Part shown: piece by piece, positions 1-5,351 of the stretch
Layout: the number at the start of each line of letters is the position of its first letter
How positions within the stretch are numbered: the first letter of the stretch is position 1
DNA from: a virus
Virus record (IMG/VR): IMGVR_UViG_3300042868_008355
Location: 26,936-90,935 of that record
Direction: 5' to 3' (one strand)
Length of the DNA stretch: 64,000 bases
Translations under genes and position numbers: made by a program
The notes under the pieces: model-generated
Database searches by the model: none
Told to the model about the DNA's origin: nothing
What the model saw: the letters and a program-made list of their open reading frames with translations, nothing else

Positions 1-21
1 AATAAGAAGCCAAAATGATTG

Positions 22-52
22 ACCCTGAACACAAAATGTTCGGGGTTTTTTG
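22..52 (+). terminator. Rho-independent terminator
   Basis: A 10-bp stem (22-31 with 37-46, one G-T pair) with a 5-nt loop is followed by a T-run. It ends a transcription unit that enters from the left of the window. Confidence 0.8.
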
Positions 53-79
53 TTTTATATGAGTTTTTTATTATCTTTG
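48..79 (+). promoter_or_regulatory. Host-type promoter for first tRNA unit
   Basis: TTTTG at 48-52 and TATCTTTG at 72-79 are separated by 19 nt. This matches the Bacteroidota -33/-7 consensus TTTG/TAnnTTTG. It would start transcription near 84, just upstream of the tRNA-Pro gene. Confidence 0.7.
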
Positions 80-82
80 TAG

Positions 83-94
83 TGTTCTTTGACT
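83..94 (+). promoter_or_regulatory. boxA-like antitermination site
   Basis: TGTTCTTTGACT resembles the rRNA-operon boxA (E. coli TGCTCTTTAACA). It lies between promoter and first tRNA, where boxA sits in stable-RNA leaders. Near-identical copies occur at 3840-3851 and, on the minus strand, 13349-13360. Its role in NusB/NusE antitermination is inferred. Confidence 0.5.
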
Positions 95-111
95 TATGGG
101 AAAAATATAAT

Positions 112-185
112 CGGGGTGTAGCGTAGCCAGGTATCGCGCTTGGTTTGGGACCAAGAGGTCGTAGGTTCGAATCCTGCCACCCCGA
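112..185 (+). tRNA. tRNA-Pro(TGG)
   Basis: Acceptor CGGGGTG pairs with CACCCCG. Anticodon stem CTTGG/CCAAG holds loop TTTGGGA, anticodon TGG. The T-loop is TTCGAAT. CCA is not encoded. Confidence 0.93.
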
Positions 186-193
186 CTGAAAAT

Positions 194-277
194 TGGCACG
201 TCGCTCAGAGGCCGAGAGCATCAGGCTGTTAACCTGACTGGGAAACCACACCGTAGGTTCGAATCCTACCGTGTCAG
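194..277 (+). tRNA. tRNA-Asn(GTT) with long variable arm
   Basis: Acceptor TGGCACG pairs with CGTGTCA. Anticodon stem TCAGG/CCTGA holds loop CTGTTAA, anticodon GTT. Between anticodon and T stems lie about 15 nt that can form a TGG/CCA mini-hairpin, a class II-like variable arm. This is unusual, because bacterial tRNA-Asn normally has a 4-5 nt variable loop. Confidence 0.85.
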
Positions 278-325
278 CAATTTTTTAGAACTATCAAATA
301 TTTATTAATATAAAATGTTAATGTT

Positions 326-862
326 ATGGAACGATATTCTAAAGAAATAATCACTCTACGAAAAGAAGGGAAAACGTACAAAGAGATTGTAAACTTACTT
401 GGTTGTGCATTGTCAACAGTTTCTTACCATTGTAAGATTCATAAACTTGGAGATAATAACCAAAAAATTTCTGAAGATGAAATTAAAAGTTTTCAAATAC
501 TTTATGATACTTTAGGTTCAGTAAAGAAGGTTATGAAAAAAACAAATAGGTCATTTGAAACTATTAAAAAATATGTTAAAACGACTGAAAGACAAAAAAC
601 AACAACTAACTCTGAGTCGGTAATTTTGTGGAGAAAAAGAACTAAGATAAAACTTATAGAATATAAGGGAGGTAGATGTGAAATATGTGGATATGATAAA
701 TGTATGAGAGCTTTGAGTTTTCATCATAAAAATCCAAATGAAAAAGATTTTTCTATTTCAGGTAAAAGTCTTAGTTTTGAAAAATTAAAGGGTGAGGTTG
801 ATAAATGTATGTTAGTATGTTCAAATTGTCATTCTGAAATTCATGACGGAATGTACAATTAG
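326..862 (+). CDS. HNH endonuclease with N-terminal HTH
   Basis: This 178-residue protein is a probable free-standing homing-type endonuclease. Residues 5-40 resemble a helix-turn-helix of the recombinase or transposase kind. The C-terminal half carries a treble-clef HNH domain: C118-x2-C121, H133-H134, then C165-x2-C168-H169 and H173. The Cys residues would bind structural zinc and the His residues form the nuclease centre. It lies between tRNA-Asn and tRNA-Gly, a typical niche for mobile HNH genes in phage tRNA arrays. The ATG at 326 follows an A-rich leader with no Shine-Dalgarno sequence. The family assignment is firm; mobility is inferred. Confidence 0.85.
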   Translation: MERYSKEIITLRKEGKTYKEIVNLLGCALSTVSYHCKIHKLGDNNQKISEDEIKSFQILYDTLGSVKKVMKKTNRSFETIKKYVKTTERQKTTTNSESVILWRKRTKIKLIEYKGGRCEICGYDKCMRALSFHHKNPNEKDFSISGKSLSFEKLKGEVDKCMLVCSNCHSEIHDGMYN

Positions 863-869
863 GTGTAAT

Positions 870-945
870 GCGAGAGTAGCTCAGTTGGTAGAGTACAACC
901 TTGCCAAGGTTGGAGTCGCGAGTTCGAATCTCGTTTCTCGCTCCA
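870..945 (+). tRNA. tRNA-Gly(GCC)
   Basis: Acceptor GCGAGAG pairs with TTCTCGC. Loop TTGCCAA gives anticodon GCC. The T-loop is TTCGAAT. The 3' CCA is encoded at 943-945. Confidence 0.94.
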
Positions 946-947
946 TT

Positions 948-1020
948 GCGGGAGTAGCTCAGTTGGTAGAGCGATAGCCTTCCAAGCTATAAGTCGCCAG
1001 TTCGAACCTGGTTTCCCGCT
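948..1020 (+). tRNA. tRNA-Gly(TCC)
   Basis: Acceptor GCGGGAG pairs with TTCCCGC. Anticodon stem ATAGC/GCTAT holds loop CTTCCAA, anticodon TCC. It starts 2 nt after tRNA-Gly(GCC), so the pair is probably co-processed. No CCA is encoded. Confidence 0.94.
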
Positions 1021-1029
1021 CAATGAGTA

Positions 1030-1390
1030 AGAGATACTCAGTAGTTTTGGTACCGTTACTGATAAATGGTATAGTCGTCGCCTCACACGGCTTTATGGAG
1101 GAGGTCGTCGGAAGAAAGGCAAGAACACCATCTTGACCTCCGAGTATATGGTTGACTTTTAAGCGGTAAGACGCGATGGGTTTTGAATAGAAAAACTATG
1201 AATATCTACTCCCTGTAATCTCAGGGTGGGAAATGTGAGAGTAATCGGTCGAGCTACATCTAGCCGTTAATCACAATATTGGTTTGGAAACAGAGGTAGC
1301 CGTGACTTTTCCAACCGAGCCAACCAAGCTTACTATGATACGGGTTAATACCTGTGGATTAGAGGTGACGGTCAGGAAAGACTGACAATT
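1030..1390 (+). ncRNA. Unidentified structured RNA region (about 350 nt)
   Basis: There is no convincing ORF here. The stretch is dense in complementary segments. A long-range stem joins 1040-1043 and 1047-1051 with 1323-1327 and 1331-1334. Local hairpins include GGAGGTC with GACCTCC (from about 1098 to 1140), GTTTT/AAAAC near 1175-1195, CCCTG/CAGGG near 1211-1226, GCTA/TAGC near 1254-1264, and GGTT-GGAAA with TTTTCC-AACC (1281-1315). It lies between tRNA-Gly and tRNA-Asp in the same apparent transcript. I do not recognise the RNA; expression and boundaries are inferred. Confidence 0.45.
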
Positions 1391-1392
1391 TT

Positions 1393-1468
1393 GGTCCTGA
1401 GGTCAAACGGTTAAGATATCTCCCTGTCACGGAGTATGGAGCGGGTTCGACTCCCGTCAGGACCGCCA
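1393..1468 (+). tRNA. tRNA-Asp(GTC)
   Basis: Acceptor GGTCCTG pairs with CAGGACC. Loop CTGTCAC gives anticodon GTC. The discriminator is G and CCA is encoded at 1466-1468. Confidence 0.94.
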
Positions 1469-1469
1469 G

Positions 1470-1518
1470 GGGCTCGGTGGAAGCCCATGAGTAGGTGATG
1501 AGTCTACGTCCGCCAAAA
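1470..1518 (+). other. Inter-tRNA hairpin segment
   Basis: GGGCT (1470-1474) pairs with AGCCC (1482-1486) around a 7-nt loop. About 30 nt of GC-rich spacer follow before tRNA-Thr. It may be a processing spacer or a fragment of a further structured element. Confidence 0.3.
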
Positions 1519-1520
1519 TT

Positions 1521-1594
1521 GCCTCCTTAGCTCAGCAGGTTAGAGCGGCTGATTTGTAATCAGCAGGTCGTTGGTTCGATTCCGACAGGAGGCT
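1521..1594 (+). tRNA. tRNA-Thr(TGT)
   Basis: Acceptor GCCTCCT pairs with AGGAGGC. Stem GCTGA/TCAGC holds loop TTTGTAA, anticodon TGT. The T-loop is TTCGATT. No CCA is encoded. Confidence 0.94.
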
Positions 1595-1671
1595 CAAAAG
1601 TTTTTAATAAAAAACAACACGATTACCAAATTAATACGTTATATTTGTATAAACTTAAAAACATAAATAAG

Positions 1672-1836
1672 ATGACAGAAAATGAACACAGATTTGAACG
1701 AAAATTACGTATTGGTTTTGGTCTCATAATTGTTGGATTTGTTATTTGGATGATGAGTTCATGTTCGACATCACAACACGTTGATTGTGATGCTTACGGT
1801 CAAATAACAACACAACAAGTTGACAAGACTAGTTAA
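1672..1836 (+). CDS. Small membrane-anchored protein (54 aa), possible lipoprotein
   Basis: I do not recognise a family. A charged N terminus (about 14 residues) precedes a hydrophobic helix, and the segment ends in MMSSCSTS, which resembles a lipobox with the Cys near residue 33. A short polar tail (DCDAYGQ) follows. The ATG at 1672 was chosen because a promoter-like TATATTTG lies at 1640-1647, so an upstream TTG at 1645 would overlap the promoter. It is flanked by tRNA genes and looks like a single-gene insertion with its own promoter. Confidence 0.6.
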   Translation: MTENEHRFERKLRIGFGLIIVGFVIWMMSSCSTSQHVDCDAYGQITTQQVDKTS

Positions 1837-1841
1837 AACAG

Positions 1842-1916
1842 GGGGTTACATGTACCAAGGCTTGGCGAGAAACACTTGCAATGTTTCTGAGGTGGGTTCG
1901 ATTCCCACTAGCTCCA
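1842..1916 (+). tRNA. tRNA-Ala(TGC), atypical D-arm
   Basis: Acceptor GGGGTTA pairs with TAGCTCC (with wobbles). Anticodon stem AAACA/TGTTT holds loop CTTGCAA, anticodon TGC. The T-loop is TTCGATT. The D-arm region (ATGTACCAAGGCTTGGCG) lacks the usual GCTCAG...GAGC stem, so the D-arm fold is weak or unusual. Confidence 0.8.
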
Positions 1917-1929
1917 CAAAATAGAAATT

Positions 1930-2277
1930 ATGGCACATCCAAATTTACACGCAAAAAGTTCGGCAAAAAAATTCGGTGGAAAACCTGAGGATTATATTCA
2001 TCTACATGAGTGGATGGATGAAACCAAAAGTTGGTTGGGTGATTCATTACATAGAATGTTCCGACACCATAGTGAAGGAATCTTTGAAATGGAAAAACGA
2101 TTTGGTCCTGAATTTACAAATAGCGATGGGAAAATAGTTTATACTCGATATGTTGGAGAACAACATGTTAAGGAAGATTGTAATAATTATATTCCATGTG
2201 CAAAGGAATGGATTACCAATATTTCAGAAAATAAACGACCTCAATGGATGTTGAGGACCATGAACATAGAAGACTGA
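1930..2277 (+). CDS. Conserved phage protein of DUF6915 type
   Basis: This is a 115-residue soluble protein. The opening (MAHPNLHAKSSAKKFGGKPE), the following HxWMDxTK and the LHRMFRHHSEGIFEMEKRFG segment resemble the small uncharacterised family known to me as DUF6915. Function is unknown. His-rich positions (H21-H23, H41, H46-H47) could bind a metal, but no known catalytic motif is present. Its end overlaps the region just before the next gene, suggesting cotranscription. Confidence 0.65.
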   Translation: MAHPNLHAKSSAKKFGGKPEDYIHLHEWMDETKSWLGDSLHRMFRHHSEGIFEMEKRFGPEFTNSDGKIVYTRYVGEQHVKEDCNNYIPCAKEWITNISENKRPQWMLRTMNIED

Positions 2278-2288
2278 TATTTAATAGT

Positions 2289-3008
2289 ATGAAAGGAATA
2301 CTAACACCAGAAGAAAAACAATACTTAAGAAGAACTGCAAATTATCTTGGTTCTTTAGGAATGAGAAATGGATACATTGATATTGAAATGGAACAAGATG
2401 ATGACCGAATTAACTCTAAAGACGTTAATTGGCGTCATGTAACTAAATTTGAAAACAACTATAGTGCAGATATTCCTGAAGGATTGAAACCCATTTTAAA
2501 AAAAGTACTTGAATATGTCGATTCATTAGATAATTTAAATAATGATATTATTGATGACATCAGTCACCAAAGAATTGAAATCAATATTAATGGTGAAGAT
2601 AAGGAGATTACAGTTAGACATGAACTTTATTATTACAGTCGAGATGATGGTCATATGGTTGAATACGATTCTGAAGATGATATAGAAAGATTTAACCGAT
2701 GGATTGACGAAGATTTAGAAGATGTTGAAGTGCCTTCTGACGGTATTTTAACTTTACCTTACAATGGTGGTGGTGATTCGGGATATATTGAAAGTTCTTT
2801 TGAACCAACTGGTGATGCAGTACCTGCAAGTATTGAAAATTGGTGTTATAGTGAACTTGAAAGTCATTTTGGTGGTTGGGAAATAAATGAAGGTTCCGAT
2901 GGGGTTTTCATATTCAATTTCAACGATTCAACTGTTACTTTGGAACACACATACAATACAGAAGAAAATCAGACCGATACTCTTTATGAAGAAAGTTTTG
3001 ACAAGTAA
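2289..3008 (+). CDS. Acidic hypothetical protein (239 aa)
   Basis: I do not recognise a family. The protein is rich in Asp/Glu and aromatic residues (EVPSDGILTLPYNGGGDSGY in the middle, then a GGWEINEGSDGVFIFNFN segment). It has no signal peptide or membrane segment and is probably a compact cytoplasmic protein. The ATG at 2289 is preferred over an in-frame ATG at 2244, which would overlap the preceding gene by more than 30 nt. It sits 11 nt after the preceding stop codon and likely forms an operon with it. Confidence 0.6.
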   Translation: MKGILTPEEKQYLRRTANYLGSLGMRNGYIDIEMEQDDDRINSKDVNWRHVTKFENNYSADIPEGLKPILKKVLEYVDSLDNLNNDIIDDISHQRIEININGEDKEITVRHELYYYSRDDGHMVEYDSEDDIERFNRWIDEDLEDVEVPSDGILTLPYNGGGDSGYIESSFEPTGDAVPASIENWCYSELESHFGGWEINEGSDGVFIFNFNDSTVTLEHTYNTEENQTDTLYEESFDK

Positions 3009-3009
3009 G

Positions 3010-3040
3010 TTGTATCTTTAAGTAAAATCAATTATATTTG
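3010..3040 (+). promoter_or_regulatory. Host-type promoter for Leu-Arg-Leu tRNA unit
   Basis: TTG at 3010-3012 and TATATTTG at 3033-3040 are separated by 20 nt. The predicted start near 3045 lies about 14 nt before tRNA-Leu(TAA). Confidence 0.65.
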
Positions 3041-3058
3041 TACCATAGTAAAATAAAT

Positions 3059-3146
3059 GCTCGGGTGGTGGAATAGGTAGACACGCCAGACTTAAAATCT
3101 TGTGGGCTTTACGCCCGTGCGGGTTCGATTCCCGCTCCGAGTACCA
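3059..3146 (+). tRNA. tRNA-Leu(TAA)
   Basis: Acceptor GCTCGGG pairs with TCCGAGT. Loop CTTAAAA gives anticodon TAA. The long variable arm (GTGGGC...GCCCGT) is typical of class II. T-loop TTCGATT; CCA encoded at 3144-3146. Confidence 0.93.
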
Positions 3147-3152
3147 AAATAT

Positions 3153-3226
3153 GTCTTCGTAGCTCAGCTGGATAGAGCAACTGCCTTCTAAGCAGTAGGT
3201 CACAGGTTCGAATCCTGTCGGGGATA
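3153..3226 (+). tRNA. tRNA-Arg(TCT)
   Basis: Acceptor GTCTTCG pairs with CGGGGAT (with G-T wobbles). Stem ACTGC/GCAGT holds loop CTTCTAA, anticodon TCT, decoding AGA/AGG. No CCA is encoded. Confidence 0.92.
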
Positions 3227-3228
3227 CA

Positions 3229-3340
3229 ATATATCATATCTTCAGGTACCCGTACCGCAAACGTAGGGTTAAGTAAGATACAATTTCGTGTTACATTTAT
3301 GTAAAAGCGGGGAGTAGAATGCCTGTCTGATGTGATATAT
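3229..3340 (+). ncRNA. Stem-closed structured RNA between tRNAs
   Basis: This 112-nt element fills the gap between tRNA-Arg and tRNA-Leu exactly. Bases 3229-3240 pair with 3329-3340 (12 bp including one G-T). After a small internal loop, CAGG (3243-3246) pairs with CCTG (3322-3325). The interior contains GGTACCCGTACC and further complementary segments. There is no TTCGA T-loop, so it is not a tRNA. Such extended end-to-end pairing is unlikely in a random spacer. Function is unknown. Confidence 0.55.
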
Positions 3341-3342
3341 AT

Positions 3343-3423
3343 GCCTTGGTGGTGGAATGGTAGACACGTATGTCTTAGGAACATATGTCTTATGACGTGA
3401 GGGTTCGAGTCCCTCCTAGGGTA
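3343..3423 (+). tRNA. tRNA-Leu(TAG)
   Basis: Acceptor GCCTTGG pairs with CTAGGGT (with wobbles). Stem TATGT/ACATA holds loop CTTAGGA, anticodon TAG. It has a class II variable arm and T-loop TTCGAGT. Confidence 0.9.
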
Positions 3424-3425
3424 CA

Positions 3426-3581
3426 ATGAAAATAAACATTTATGCGGTTATTATTCTTTTGGTGAATTTTTCGTTTTCTGTATTTGCAATACACAAATCA
3501 AATACATATCAAACACCATCAAAAGATAGTATAAATCAAATAGATTCAGTTTTTTCAATAAAAATATTTGACAAAAAATAA
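3426..3581 (+). CDS. Small secreted protein (51 aa)
   Basis: This short ORF begins 2 nt after tRNA-Leu(TAG). It has a clear signal-peptide-like N terminus: MKINIYAV, a hydrophobic core ILLVNFSFSV and an FA|IHKS junction near residues 21-22. A 30-residue polar tail follows (TPSKDSINQIDS). I do not recognise the family. It is likely exported by the host Sec system if expressed. With 51 residues and a signal-like start, coding is likely but unproven. Confidence 0.5.
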   Translation: MKINIYAVIILLVNFSFSVFAIHKSNTYQTPSKDSINQIDSVFSIKIFDKK

Positions 3582-3614
3582 ACTTTTACTATACTTCAGT
3601 ATAATTATAATACA

Positions 3615-3716
3615 ATGAGAACAACAATGGTCCATATTTCGTCGTTTAAGCAACAAGAGATTTGTAGCTGGTATCGCTATGTGGAAAATTGTAGTTCGGA
3701 AAATAAGGTAAAATAA
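3615..3716 (+). CDS. Possible 33-aa leader or micro-protein
   Basis: The ATG at 3615 opens a 33-codon frame (MRTTMVHISSFKQQEICSWY, then RYVENC...). It is followed 23 nt later by a strong terminator. The arrangement resembles a short peptide gene or attenuator leader. There is no family match and it may be non-coding. Confidence 0.3.
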   Translation: MRTTMVHISSFKQQEICSWYRYVENCSSENKVK

Positions 3717-3738
3717 CAAGTTAGAAATAACAATAAGG

Positions 3739-3780
3739 TTAAACCCCGAACTTCTAAAAAAAGTTTGGGGTTTTTTTTTA
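3739..3780 (+). terminator. Rho-independent terminator
   Basis: AAACCCC-GAACTT pairs with AAGTTTGGGGTTT around an A-rich loop and is followed by nine Ts. It closes the unit that starts at the 3010-3040 promoter. Confidence 0.85.
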
Positions 3781-3810
3781 CCCGATAGTGCAAGATTAGA
3801 AAAAAGTTTT

Positions 3811-3818
3811 TATCTTTG
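3811..3818 (+). promoter_or_regulatory. Host-type -7 box for Val-Glu tRNA unit
   Basis: TATCTTTG at 3811-3818; the -33 element is not convincing. The boxA-like site and tRNA-Val follow. Confidence 0.5.
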
Positions 3819-3839
3819 TACCATCAAACAGAATGAGAG

Positions 3840-3851
3840 TGTTCTTTGACA
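3840..3851 (+). promoter_or_regulatory. boxA-like antitermination site
   Basis: TGTTCTTTGACA matches E. coli boxA TGCTCTTTAACA at 10 of 12 positions. It lies 17 nt before tRNA-Val, in the same relative place as the copy at 83-94. Confidence 0.55.
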
Positions 3852-3867
3852 TGTTGGAAACCAAAAT

Positions 3868-3939
3868 AGTCCTTTAACTCAGCGGTAGAGTTCTTGCCTT
3901 ACATGCAAGCGGTCGTAGGTTCGAATCCTACAGGGACTA
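3868..3939 (+). tRNA. tRNA-Val(TAC)
   Basis: Acceptor AGTCCTT pairs with AGGGACT. Stem CTTGC/GCAAG holds loop CTTACAT, anticodon TAC. T-loop TTCGAAT. Confidence 0.93.
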
Positions 3940-3946
3940 CATAAAT

Positions 3947-4018
3947 GGTCGGTTCATCTAGGGGTCAGGATTCAAGGTTTTCATCCTTGCCACACGGGTT
4001 CGAATCCCGTACCGACTA
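3947..4018 (+). tRNA. tRNA-Glu(TTC)
   Basis: Acceptor GGTCGGT pairs with ACCGACT. Stem CAAGG/CCTTG holds loop TTTTCAT, anticodon TTC. T-loop TTCGAAT. Confidence 0.93.
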
Positions 4019-4028
4019 CAAAAAAAGA

Positions 4029-4060
4029 TTTGGTAGATTGAAATAATCTACTTATCTTTG
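4029..4060 (+). promoter_or_regulatory. Host-type promoter for a structured RNA
   Basis: TTTG at 4029-4032 and TATCTTTG at 4053-4060 are 20 nt apart. The spacer contains the inverted repeat GTAGATT-N5-AATCTAC. With the 4-nt offset seen at leaderless genes, transcription would start near 4065, 3 nt before the closing stem of the next RNA element. Confidence 0.7.
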
Positions 4061-4064
4061 TAAA

Positions 4065-4209
4065 ACATTGATAGTGGTTTTCCCCACCCAACGGATGTCG
4101 ACAATCCAGGATGGAATCGGAATTCATCACCCTTTCTGCCGAGGCCTCGTAAAACTACGATTAAGCAGTTAAGATTGGAGCGAGATGGGTACTCCATCAC
4201 TATCAACAA
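4065..4209 (+). ncRNA. Promoter-linked stem-closed structured RNA
   Basis: TTGATAGTG (4068-4076) pairs with CACTATCAA (4198-4206), closing a 139-nt element without an ORF or T-loop. Inner segments such as GGAG...CTCC (about 4177-4195) and CCGAGG/CCTCG near 4139-4149 suggest further hairpins. It begins immediately after its own promoter, which argues for a dedicated transcript. tRNA-Phe follows 8 nt later. Its 3' end (4196-4209) is repeated exactly at 4954-4967. I do not recognise the family. Confidence 0.55.
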
Positions 4210-4214
4210 TATTT

Positions 4215-4287
4215 GGTGTGATAGCTCAGTAGGTAGAGCAGTAGACTGAAAATCTACGTGCCGCAAGTTCGATTCTTGCTCTCACCA
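4215..4287 (+). tRNA. tRNA-Phe(GAA)
   Basis: Acceptor GGTGTGA pairs with TCTCACC with one T-T mismatch. Stem GTAGA/TCTAC holds loop CTGAAAA, anticodon GAA. T-loop TTCGATT. Confidence 0.92.
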
Positions 4288-4288
4288 C

Positions 4289-4358
4289 GGAGTCCTGAAA
4301 TAACAGGAAACCCCCACTCCCATATGGCAGTCAGTCCGTTAACCTGATGAAGTGGGGT
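4289..4358 (+). ncRNA. Structured inter-tRNA element
   Basis: Hairpin TCCTG/CAGGA (4293-4297 with 4304-4308) precedes a 7-bp stem CCCCACT (4312-4318) with AGTGGGG (4351-4357). It lies directly between tRNA-Phe and a tRNA-like gene. No ORF; function unknown. Confidence 0.4.
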
Positions 4359-4362
4359 AAAT

Positions 4363-4495
4363 AGTCAAGTGGACGTAATGCGGGATGGTACCCAAGTCCG
4401 AAAAACACCACGGTCCATAACCATTTGGACGCGAGAAGTTATAAGGTTGTCTAATCCGTCTTGAACGGTATTCGGTTCGAGTCCGACCTTGACTA
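4363..4495 (+). pseudogene. Interrupted tRNA-like gene, possibly Gln(TTG)
   Basis: Acceptor-like AGTCAAG (4363-4369) pairs with CTTGACT (4488-4494), and a T-arm TCGG-TTCGAGT-CCGA sits at 4472-4486. In between are about 100 nt instead of about 45. Extra hairpins are present (GTCCA...TGGAC near 4413-4430). The only anticodon-like loop is TCTTGAA (anticodon TTG) within CCG/CGG at 4457-4469. It could be a tRNA with an insertion in the D-arm or intron-like position, or a decayed tRNA. A normal tRNA-Gln(TTG) exists at 6498-6570, so it is probably not essential. Confidence 0.4.
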
Positions 4496-4503
4496 CAAAA
4501 AAA

Positions 4504-4535
4504 TTTTGGCAGTTTGAAAAATTGTTGTATCTTTG
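4504..4535 (+). promoter_or_regulatory. Host-type promoter, 4 nt before ATG
   Basis: TTTTG at 4504-4508 and TATCTTTG at 4528-4535 are separated by 19 nt. The ATG of the next gene is at 4540, so the transcript is predicted to be leaderless. Confidence 0.75.
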
Positions 4536-4539
4536 ACCT

Positions 4540-4797
4540 ATGAAAACGAGAGAGAAACTTTATAAGAGTGTAAACGGGGAATACCTATATTTGTTTAACT
4601 GGGTTGAGGGAGGATTCAACGATGTTTGGGCTCCAAACAAAAAAGAGGCGTATCGCCGAGTGGTGAATGACCGTAAAGAGTGGGAAGAAAAAAATCCAAC
4701 TTACTCTAAATTACGACCTGACTACAAATCGATGCGTCGATGTACTTACTCCGAATACGAAGCACAGAATCGTATGGGTTGGATGATGAGTATGTAA
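4540..4797 (+). CDS. Small basic hypothetical protein (85 aa)
   Basis: I do not recognise a named family. The protein is basic and aromatic (EYLYLFNWVEGGFNDVW, then KKEAYRRVVNDRKEWEEKN), without membrane segments. The N-terminal two thirds look like a small alpha/beta fold. Its ATG is 4 nt after the -7 box, so the mRNA is expected to be leaderless. It is followed 5 nt later by a structured RNA element and then tRNA-His and tRNA-Ser, apparently in one transcript. Confidence 0.65.
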   Translation: MKTREKLYKSVNGEYLYLFNWVEGGFNDVWAPNKKEAYRRVVNDRKEWEEKNPTYSKLRPDYKSMRRCTYSEYEAQNRMGWMMSM

Positions 4798-4802
4798 GAT
4801 AC

Positions 4803-4967
4803 TGTTGGTAGAAAATGCGTAGATTGATAAGCGTGGAGAGACGTGACGCAAGGGTACACACTAAGGACAGGTAGACATTCTTAATTGTATTGTCGTAATT
4901 CCCAACTCTCTAATGGTGTGTGAAGTCGTGAGACGGGATTCCTGATAAAGTCAATCACTATCAACAA
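4803..4967 (+). ncRNA. Stem-closed structured RNA between CDS and tRNA-His
   Basis: TGTTGGTAG (4803-4811) pairs with CTATCAACA (4958-4966), closing a 164-nt element. The interior is GC-richer than neighbouring coding DNA and shows hairpins such as GCGT...ACGC (4834-4837 with 4848-4857) and GTGTG/CACAC partners. Its last 14 nt (4954-4967) are identical to those of the element at 4065-4209. It ends 4 nt before tRNA-His. No T-loop or ORF; function unknown. Confidence 0.5.
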
Positions 4968-4971
4968 ACAT

Positions 4972-5045
4972 GGTGGCTATAGCTCAGTAGGTAGAGCAAA
5001 GGTTTGTGGTACCTTGTGTCATGGGTTCGATTCCCATTAGTTACC
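4972..5045 (+). tRNA. tRNA-His(GTG)
   Basis: Acceptor GTGGCTA pairs with TAGTTAC, with an extra G-1 opposite discriminator C, as expected for tRNA-His. Stem AAGGT/ACCTT holds loop TTGTGGT, anticodon GTG. Confidence 0.92.
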
Positions 5046-5052
5046 CAAATAC

Positions 5053-5142
5053 GGAGAGATGGCAGAGTGGTTGATTGCGTCAGTCTTGAAAACTGAATTA
5101 CGGGAAACTGTAACGGGGGTTCGAACCCCTCTCTCTCCGCCA
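5053..5142 (+). tRNA. tRNA-Ser(TGA)
   Basis: Acceptor GGAGAGA pairs with TCTCTCC. Anticodon loop CTTGAAA gives TGA. It has a class II variable arm (TTACGGGAAACTGTAA). CCA is encoded at 5140-5142. Confidence 0.92.
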
Positions 5143-5210
5143 AAGTAAAGAGAACCGTGAGTCCGCGGATGGAAACAACTACAGGACGAGCATACGTCAT
5201 ACTTTACTTT
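5142..5210 (+). ncRNA. Short stem-closed structured RNA
   Basis: AAAGTAAAG (5142-5150) pairs perfectly with CTTTACTTT (5202-5210), a 9-bp closing stem around a 51-nt GC-rich interior. The 5' strand begins at the last base of the tRNA-Ser CCA end, so the two may be coupled in processing. No ORF and no tRNA features. Confidence 0.45.
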
Positions 5211-5214
5211 AATT

Positions 5215-5307
5215 AGTCAGGTTTGGTACAAGGTCGGTTCGAGTCCGATGGCAGGTCATGGATGTCGGGTAGCTCCCTGTAGAGAGGTTCAATTCCTCTC
5301 CTGACTA
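5215..5307 (+). pseudogene. Anomalous tRNA-like gene with two T-arm-like hairpins
   Basis: AGTCAGG (5215-5221) pairs with CCTGACT (5300-5306). A normal 3' T-arm (AGAGG-TTCAATT-CCTCT) precedes the 3' acceptor strand. A second T-arm-like hairpin TCGG-TTCGAGT-CCGA sits in the first half, where the D-arm should be. I could not place a standard anticodon arm. It may be a rearranged or decayed tRNA, or a tRNA-like RNA. Confidence 0.35.
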
Positions 5308-5315
5308 CAAAAAAA

Positions 5316-5347
5316 TTTGGCAGATTAAAATATTAGACATATCTTTG
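5316..5347 (+). promoter_or_regulatory. Host-type promoter, 4 nt before ATG
   Basis: TTTG at 5316-5319 and TATCTTTG at 5340-5347 are separated by 20 nt. The ATG at 5352 implies a leaderless mRNA. Confidence 0.75.
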
Positions 5348-5351
5348 TATT

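Noticed and set aside
4289-4358. CTGATGA near 4344 and GAAAC near 4307 suggested a hammerhead ribozyme.
   Set aside because: The order of core motifs and stems is wrong: the complementary strand lies after GAAA rather than between CTGATGA and GAAA, and no UH cleavage site fits.
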